This document shows, one piece after another, positions 57,623-64,000 of a stretch of 64,000 nucleotides of DNA. Every line of letters starts with the position of its first letter. Within the stretch, counting starts at the first letter, position 1. Source of the DNA: Mangifera indica (lineage: Eukaryota; Streptophyta; Magnoliopsida; Sapindales; Anacardiaceae); the NCBI RefSeq assembly GCF_011075055.1, contig NC_058143.1:13159057-13223056 (forward strand). Direction: 5' to 3'. The notes under the pieces are model-generated. The model saw only the letters and a program-made list of their open reading frames with translations. It searched no databases and had not been told where the DNA came from. The position numbers were made by a program, and so were the translations under genes.

Positions 57623-58381
57623 CAAGAAAAAGACTATTTTCCACCCAAATTTTAGTTTAATTTCAAAATCATATCTATAATAGATGAAAAATTCAAACAC
57701 CCATCCATAGATTAACTGTCGTCCACATTTTAAGTTAAGGGTAAAGATAAAATTATCATTTTACTTATAAATCTTAAAATTTTAAAGTTTATATAATTTT
57801 CTTCTAGGTTTTAAAAAATAACACTTCAACCCATTTTTAAAGTTTAAAAAGTTTAGATTTCACCCATGGGGTTTGTTTCCTTCTCTAGTACCATCATTCA
57901 GATCGATGACCTACACTTTCTACTCATCTTCCAAATTCGGCTACGAAAGACAATGGCCATTTAGACGCAATAACAAAGGATGATGAAGTGTCATCCTTAG
58001 TCGAGTCTTTTCGATCTAGACAACGCTTCATCATCCAGATCTAGGCGACACAAGGTGGTCCTTTGTCAGATAAGACCTTCATTTGTTTCGAATGTCGGTT
58101 GGTTCCCTAAGCCACCAAAGATGAAACCTAAAAAGAAAAAAAAGATAATTTTTTCAAAGTTTAATCAAAGAAGCTAAGTGTGAGTTTTCTAAACTAAGAA
58201 GAGAAAATAATATAGATTTTTTAAGTTTTACGATTTATGAATAAAATGACGATTTTACCTTTGCTTCTAATAAAAAATTTAAATGATAGTTAGTCTATAA
58301 GTAAGTGTTTGAATTTTGTATATACTATAAATATAATTTTAAAATTAGACTAAAATTTAGATGTAAAATTGTCCTTCTTCC
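57623..58381. mobile_element. Mutator-type MITE, copy J
   Basis: The ends caagaaaaagactattttcc and aaaattgtccttcttcc are worn. The 9-mer TTTAAATAG is repeated exactly at 57614-57622 and 58382-58390. The central gatgaagtgtcatcctt...aacgcttcatcatc hairpins correspond to those of copy H. Confidence 0.88.
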
Positions 58382-58390
58382 TTTAAATAG

Positions 58391-59448
58391 CCTTTTATAA
58401 ATTGCACGTAAACTATATAACAATAGAAAAAGAGTCAAATCAACATTTCTTTAAAAAATTGAAAAAAAAAAAAGCATTTGAGGTAGAAAGCAAAGACAAA
58501 ATTTAAGTAATTCTTATGCCTATAATTAATTAATTAATAAATAAAAATAAGGTTTTGAGTGGCTTCTACTTTAAGCATTGAGAAAATGCAAATGGGCAAC
58601 ATGAGTGCCGACCCACGTGGCTCTTCAGTATCTGCACCTTAGGATTGACTTTATTTTTTAAGTTTAGAAATTTTATTTTAATTATTTTTATCATTTTATG
58701 TAATATATAATATAATTAATATTAGTTACTTTCTTAATAATATATACAAATTATATTTTACCTTAATTACTTTCCGATTAATTATTAAAGGGTTTTATCA
58801 AAGTTCGGGTGAGAAATAGTCAATTAGCATATTTAATTTGTATGAATCCATATTAAATATCATGGAATTGTCTGTCTTTTTACGATTCGTAAGTTTTAAA
58901 ATTTTACTTCAAAATATCAATAAAATTATAAATATATATTTTTAATATATAATTTAAAAATTTGTAATTGAATAATTTTGAATTAAAGATAAAATAACAT
59001 TTAATTATATGATGACATATCGTCTGTGTATTTGTTTATTTAATTATTACTCAACTTTGGTTTTTATTTATTTTTTTAATCTTATTCTTGTGAAAATTAT
59101 GATATCCATAACCCTTTTAGTATTTATTTCCTTTTTTAGATCTAAAGAGTTCTTTTCTTGAAAGTTAATTTCCTTTTTAAGTATAGACATCAAACATTAA
59201 CAAAAGCTAGACTTATACTAAGTGTCCCCATTATACCATATTTTAATTATTTCATTTAGTTTAAAAATCTTAAAATTCCACAAATAAGCCCAATCGAAAT
59301 CCCATTCAAATCTTATCTTCTTAGACTTAGAGAGACAGAAAACATTTTCTTTTCAGTTATGACAGTTTCCTCCTTAAGGTGTGGAGAAAGTAAGCACATC
59401 AAAGAGTTTTAGATAATAGCATCACACCCCAAATTTTTAATTAGTTTA
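58391..59448. other. Intergenic with MITE remnants
   Basis: At about 58783-58830 a right-end scrap of the Mutator-type MITE is visible (gttcgggtgagaaatagtca). AT palindromic MITE copy 15 lies at 58915-59055. No gene is seen. Confidence 0.4.
58915..59055. repeat. AT palindromic MITE family, copy 15
   Basis: Left end tcaataaaattataaatata, core attgaataattttgaattaa, then attatatgatgacatatcgt. The right end is lost. Confidence 0.6.
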
Positions 59449-59457
59449 TTATATAAA

Positions 59458-59808
59458 GATTGTAATATCTTTTATCATATGTTCTGTTTCATCTTTGGGT
59501 TTCGACTAGAAAGAAAAAGATTTAGGAAGACTCATCAACAATCAGAATAAAGATGATCATCAAAGAAAGAAAAAAATATTAAGTAGAAATTATTATTTTT
59601 TAAATTTTAAATAAAAAATTATTAATTTTTTAAATTAAAGAGATAAAATGTAATAAAATTTTAGTTTTGTAAATATTTTAATTAAATGATATATCTACCT
59701 TTAATTTAAAAAAAAATATAATTAAAAAATAAATTTTTAAATTTTTAAAATCACCAGTATAAAAGGTTAAAAAGAGACTAAACCTTTGGTGAAAATAAGT
59801 CCTTTCGC
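59458..59808. mobile_element. Mutator-type MITE, copy L (left end diverged)
   Basis: The right end is recognisable (aacctttggtgaaaataagt, cctttcgc). TTATATAAA occurs on both sides (59449-59457 and 59809-59817) and may be the target duplication, but the 9-mer is AT-only and the left terminus does not look like the family end. Confidence 0.5.
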
Positions 59809-59817
59809 TTATATAAA

Positions 59818-60483
59818 AATAAAAGAACTTTATTTAAACTATCCTCTTTCATTTTATTTTACTCACTTTGTAGTAGGTGTTTAGGTGTCTTTGTATTATC
59901 CTCATAGCTTGAGGGGAAACTTGTCATAAAAATCTCTCCCGGACGGACGCTTCTAGATAATCCATAAACAAACTCACCTAAACCCATTTATAAATAACAA
60001 TAAAATTAGGTGTTTGTATTTTTTTATATAATTTATATATATATAAATAAAATATTATTATATAATTAGATAATTTTAAATTAAAAATAAAAAATATTTA
60101 ATTATATGATAATATATTATTTATGTATTTATATTATATATAAAAATTATATACCTATAATATTGTTAAATAATTTTTAAAAAATATTTTAAGTGACAAG
60201 AAAAATGTTCATATATAAAAAAATATGGATTCAAATATTTTCTGATGTTATATCAAAATTAAAATTTTAATTTATTTAATTTAATATTTATAAAATCAGT
60301 CATGAGATTTAAAATTTATACTATTTAATATAATTAATTTAATTTATCCCTTTCAAAGTAATTGTTGTGATTTTCAAAACAGTATTTTAATTTTAATAAA
60401 AAAAAACCTTAGGGAAATAAACGTAATCACAAATTAGAAATTTATTTGCTGTGAACAACTACCTTCCTCGCTTTTCCCACCTA
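59818..60483. other. Upstream intergenic of calreticulin
   Basis: It holds AT palindromic MITE copy 16 at about 60000-60165 (caataaaattaggtgtttgt to atacctataatattgtt). No gene is seen. Confidence 0.4.
60000..60165. repeat. AT palindromic MITE family, copy 16
   Basis: Its core is tattatataattagataatt with the mirrored tatttaattatatgataata. It ends about 320 bp before the calreticulin ER-stress element. Confidence 0.6.
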
Positions 60484-60502
60484 CCAATTGGGGCTTGCCA
60501 CG
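60484..60502 (+). promoter_or_regulatory. ER stress response element (CCAAT-N9-CCACG)
   Basis: The sequence CCAAT, nine bases (tggggcttg), then CCACG matches the ERSE consensus exactly. It lies 226 bp before the calreticulin ATG. In plants this element is bound by NF-Y together with bZIP28/bZIP60 during the unfolded protein response. Confidence 0.85.
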
Positions 60503-60539
60503 TTTTGGACAGTTGTACTCTGTACAATTCGTGTAGCTA

Positions 60540-60558
60540 CCAATCCGTATCTGCCACT
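60540..60558 (+). promoter_or_regulatory. Second ERSE-like element (CCAAT-N9-CCACT)
   Basis: It has the same spacing as the first, with CCACT in place of CCACG. It may be a weaker site. A G-box core CACGTG follows at 60625-60630. Confidence 0.55.
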
Positions 60559-60649
60559 TCATACCAATGACACTAATTATCCAAGGTGTCGAGTTTCTAT
60601 TGGTCCAACATCATCAATCTTCTCCACGTGTGCCGTCCATCACACGGAC

Positions 60650-60658
60650 TATATATAT
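60650..60658 (+). promoter_or_regulatory. TATA box of calreticulin
   Basis: TATATATAT sits about 52 bp before the ATG at 60710, so the leader is short (about 20-30 bases). Confidence 0.65.
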
Positions 60659-60709
60659 GCAGCTTTCTCTCTTTCACATTTCACTCCACAGAGCTTAATC
60701 TCTCTAGAA

Positions 60710-63518
60710 ATGGCGAGGCTGAGCACTAGTTCTCTATCTGTTACTCTCCTCCTCTCTCTTTCCGTCGTGGTCGCCTACGCTCACGTCTTCTTCGAAGAGC
60801 GCTTCGACGGTACCTCTTTAACTCTACGATTTCAGCCATCTGTTTAGTCTTAATTTGCTCTAAAACACTAGATCGGTTGATTTTTATAAATGATTCGTCG
60901 ATTAATAGTTCAATTACGTGTAGAAATGTAGTTTTGATTACTAGATCTGTGATTAATGAATGACTTTATTTGAAGTAGAAATGATAATGTACGATCGTTT
61001 GCATAGTCTGATGCTGTGACCTATAAACGATTGGTGTTTTTGGTGCCACAATTGCATTCATTTAAAGTAACTGTTCATCATGAACTTGAAACATTATTAA
61101 ATGTTAGATAATTTATATACACCATAGAATAACTGATAATAGTAATCTCGAAATTAAATGCAAATTATAATATCTTTTAGAATTAGTATGCATTTGATGT
61201 TCTTGCATAGATCAGTTTGATGGGAAGGGTATTTCATTATGATGATTTTTTTTTATGTTATGTTGAAGATGGATGGGAGAGTCGTTGGGTTAAATCTGAT
61301 TGGAAGAAAGATGAGAACATGGCCGGAGAGTGGAACTACACAGCTGGGAAATGGCATGGTGACCCCAATGACAAAGGTGATTCTTTTTTAGCTGAGAATG
61401 GATAATAATTTGAGCTGGTTTAGTCGTTCAGAGTTGAGTTGTGTTAATGTTTGGTACAATTTATTGTGGCAGGTATTCAAACAAGTGAAGACTACAGGTT
61501 CTATGCTATATCAGCTGAATTCCCTGAATTCAGCAACAAGGACAAGACACTTGTCTTCCAATTCTCTGTCAAGCATGAACAGAAACTTGATTGTGGTGGT
61601 GGCTACATGAAGTTGCTAAGTGGAGATGTTGATCAGAAGAAATTTGGTGGTGATACACCTTACAGGTTTGCATTATCCATTTTGGGATTAAGCTTGTTGT
61701 TTTTAGTATGTGTAATTTTTGCTGATTTTGTATTATATTGTTGATTGCAGTATCATGTTTGGACCAGATATTTGTGGCTACAGCACCAAGAAAGTTCACG
61801 CCATTCTTAACTACGATAACACAAACCACTTGATCAAGAAGGAAGTTCCATGTGAAACTGATCAACTTACTCATGTTTATACATTTATCCTCCGCCCGGA
61901 TGCTACCTACAGCATCCTTATTGATAACGTGGAGAAACAAACAGGTAGCTTGTACTCTGATTGGAATCTTCTCCCTCCAAAGAAGATCAAGGATCCAGAG
62001 GCAAAGAAGGTAATTGCTTGTCTTGACCAATGTTACAACTTATTTCTAGAGTACTTTGTTGGTTTTCTTGATAGTAGAGTTTATAAATCTGACTTCTTTG
62101 TCTGATTGATGCCAGCCTGAAGATTGGGATGACAAAGAATATATTCCTGATCCTGAAGACAAGAAACCAGAGGTAAAAAAACCCAAAGTGCATCTTATGC
62201 TAATTTACATGAGTTTGCATGATTATATTATGCATCATCTTACCATATGTTTTGTCTGTAATATTCTAGGGTTCTGATGACATTCCAAAGGAGATACCTG
62301 ATCCTGATGCCAAGAAGGTAATCATATGTATTTCAAGTTCTTTCAAAAATTATCCCTTTGCTTTCTTAAGACTGGAACTGATTAGGAAGTTGCAATGTAG
62401 CCTGAGGATTGGGATGATGAGGAAGATGGTGAATGGACTGCCCCAACCATTGCCAACCCTGAGTACAAGGGCGAATGGAAGCCAAAGGTTAGGGAACTTG
62501 TAGATTGATTGAAGCATTCAAGATTGATTGTTAATTTTGTTTTGTCTTAATCTTGCTTTGGCTATCTGCAGAAAATCAAGAACCCCAACTACAAGGGAAA
62601 GTGGAAGGCACCAATGATTGACAACCCAGGTTTGTTTTTCTTTCAAATTGTTTCATACCTTTGTATCAATTGTAATTACTAAGAGGATAGTTTGTAATTC
62701 CGATTATGGATTTGAATTTCCTGTAGAGTTCAAGGATGACCCAGATCTTTATGTGTACCCCAATTTGAAGTATGTTGGCATTGAGTTGTGGCAGGTAACT
62801 TTATCTACTGTCTTCTCATAAATAATTCTAATGTTGTTAAAACATGCATATCAACTTCTGACAAGGTTGATGCATAATGTGTCAGGTGAAATCTGGAACC
62901 TTGTTTAACAATGTTTTGGTTTGTGACGACCCTGAGTATGCCAAGCAGCTGGCTGAAGAAACATGGGGAAAGTACAAGGATGTATGTTGCTATTTCCTAT
63001 TAAAAGACAAAATTTCTTAATAGTTTTTTTTCTTAGTTGTTGATGCGATCTATTGATTATGCAGGCTGAGAAGGCAGCTTTTGAAGAGGCCGAGAAGAAG
63101 AAAGAGGAGGAGGTATATTTTTTAATTTGGATATTTGATGTAATTTTATTGATCCCTTTTTTGTTGCATCTGTTTCTTAACTTGCTGGATTATGGTTTGT
63201 TCAGGAATCAAAGGATTCACCTGATTCCGATGTAAGCCTACAAAACTCATCATCTGATGTTTTCTTACATAATGACATTTCTTCAGCCCCCAATCTTAAT
63301 CCTTTAATTTATTGTTATCAGATTGAGGATGAAGACGAAGGCGATGATGAAGATGATTCCGACTCTGAAAAGAAATCTGAATCAGACTCAGCTGACAAGA
63401 AGGATGAGGATGTTCATGTAGTCATTCTAGCTCTAATAATTCTTCCGAATAACCTTTTAACATTTATGGCACACGTATTAATGAGCTTCTTTCTATTTAT
63501 TTACAGGATGAGCTGTAG
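60710..63518 (+). CDS. CRT1: Calreticulin (ER Ca2+-binding lectin chaperone)
   Basis: Fourteen exons (60710-60809, 61269-61376, 61473-61665, 61751-62009, 62116-62172, 62270-62317, 62401-62487, 62572-62629, 62727-62794, 62886-62981, 63065-63112, 63205-63231, 63322-63417, 63507-63518) join to 418 residues. A signal peptide of about 24 residues precedes [11 protein letters not shown]-domain signatures [16 protein letters not shown] and IMFGPDICG are intact. The P-domain has repeats of the PEDWDD and NPNYKGKW types. The acidic C-domain ([20 protein letters not shown]) binds Ca2+ with low affinity and high capacity, and HDEL retains the protein in the ER. One N-glycosylation site, N56-Y-T, is seen. 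It assists folding of N-glycoproteins and buffers ER calcium. Arabidopsis At1g09210 (CRT1b) is the likely positional counterpart. The upstream ERSE predicts induction by ER stress. Confidence 0.97.
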
Positions 63519-64000
63519 GCGAGAGAAGTACAACAATTGTCTGATAAAAGAAAGTTTGGAGATTAGCTTGGGCATGAAGTAGGTCGGAAAGTTTTTCCCT
63601 CTTTTTTATTTGATGTAGGGATTTTTTTCCTTATTAATGTCGCAAAAGGGAAAGATCTTGAAGGCTGCACTGTAAAATAGTGTGGTCTGATAGCTTTTAC
63701 CATGATTTTAACTGAGTCGATTGAAACTGGAGTCCAATATTACATATGCAATCCTAATTGCTTAGTGGTCCCGTTTGTTCTTTTAACTTCGTTAGTCAAA
63801 CGATTACTTGAATATGTGGAGGTGATTGAATGCTATCCTTGGCTCTGTAGTACCCACTGTTAATGGTGAACTCAACACATTAAATAAAGCTTGTGGTGGG
63901 TAAGTGGGTGCATTTTGATTCTCCCTATACAGGGGCCGGGATTAATGAAGTTATTCATAACTATAATAGGGATCGGACTGAATAAATTATTATTTTAATG
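63519..64000. other. Calreticulin 3' UTR and flank
   Basis: The 3' UTR probably runs to about 63700-63900. No further gene starts before the window ends. Confidence 0.4.

Noticed and set aside
61569..62193. Minus-strand frames over calreticulin exons
   Set aside because: They are antisense shadows of confirmed coding exons.

Overview
This window is nuclear DNA from a eudicot plant. The genes have short introns with GT-AG borders. The families are plant-specific or plant-type: a SWEET transporter, DUF538, a PLS-class PPR protein, miR164, plant SAR1, and calreticulin ending in HDEL. The intergenic DNA is AT-rich and full of miniature transposons. I cannot name the species. From memory, Arabidopsis At1g09180 (SAR1), At1g09190 (PPR) and At1g09210 (calreticulin) are neighbours; the same three types occur here between 39 and 63.5 kb, which suggests conserved microsynteny.

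Layout. 0-3.8 kb: a transposon-type gene with DUF1985, a Gln/Trp coiled-coil repeat and a Ulp1 (C48) protease, open through seven exons. 4.1-6.3 kb: almost pure A/T DNA holding GC-rich 'palindromes of palindromes'. 7.5-8.7 kb: a SWEET sugar transporter. 9-16 kb: MITEs, a GDSL-lipase remnant and a decayed Copia element. 16.4-17 kb: a DUF538 secreted protein. 18.7 kb: an orphan CDC48B-like fragment. 20.3-22.5 kb: a PP1 catalytic subunit (TOPP8-like). 23.3-24.9 kb: a broken folate-receptor-like gene. 25.2-26.7 kb: a second Copia remnant. 29.8-30.0 kb (minus): a MIR164 gene with its own TATA box. 31-38 kb: a cluster of Mutator-type MITEs, a 29-G run and a LINE tail. 39-40.5 kb: the PPR gene. 43.6-44.6 kb (minus): a partial Cys-rich membrane protein gene and tRNA-Ala(AGC). 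46.2-47.7 kb (minus): SAR1. 49.3-50.3 kb: a universal stress protein. 52.7-56.6 kb: a CKI1-like hybrid histidine kinase pseudogene. 60.5-63.5 kb: calreticulin with an ER-stress promoter element.

Functional themes. SAR1 (COPII budding) and calreticulin (ER folding) both serve the early secretory pathway, and the calreticulin promoter carries an exact CCAAT-N9-CCACG ER-stress element. The other intact genes look like unrelated housekeeping or regulatory genes. Nothing here resembles a bacterial-style gene cluster.

The most unusual content is repeat structure. One long foldback MITE family has about twelve copies, several with exact 9-bp target duplications. A second AT-rich palindromic family has about seventeen copies. 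The GC-palindrome/AT block at 4.1-6.3 kb matches no element class I know. No searches were run. Exon borders were read by eye from splice sites and reading frame.
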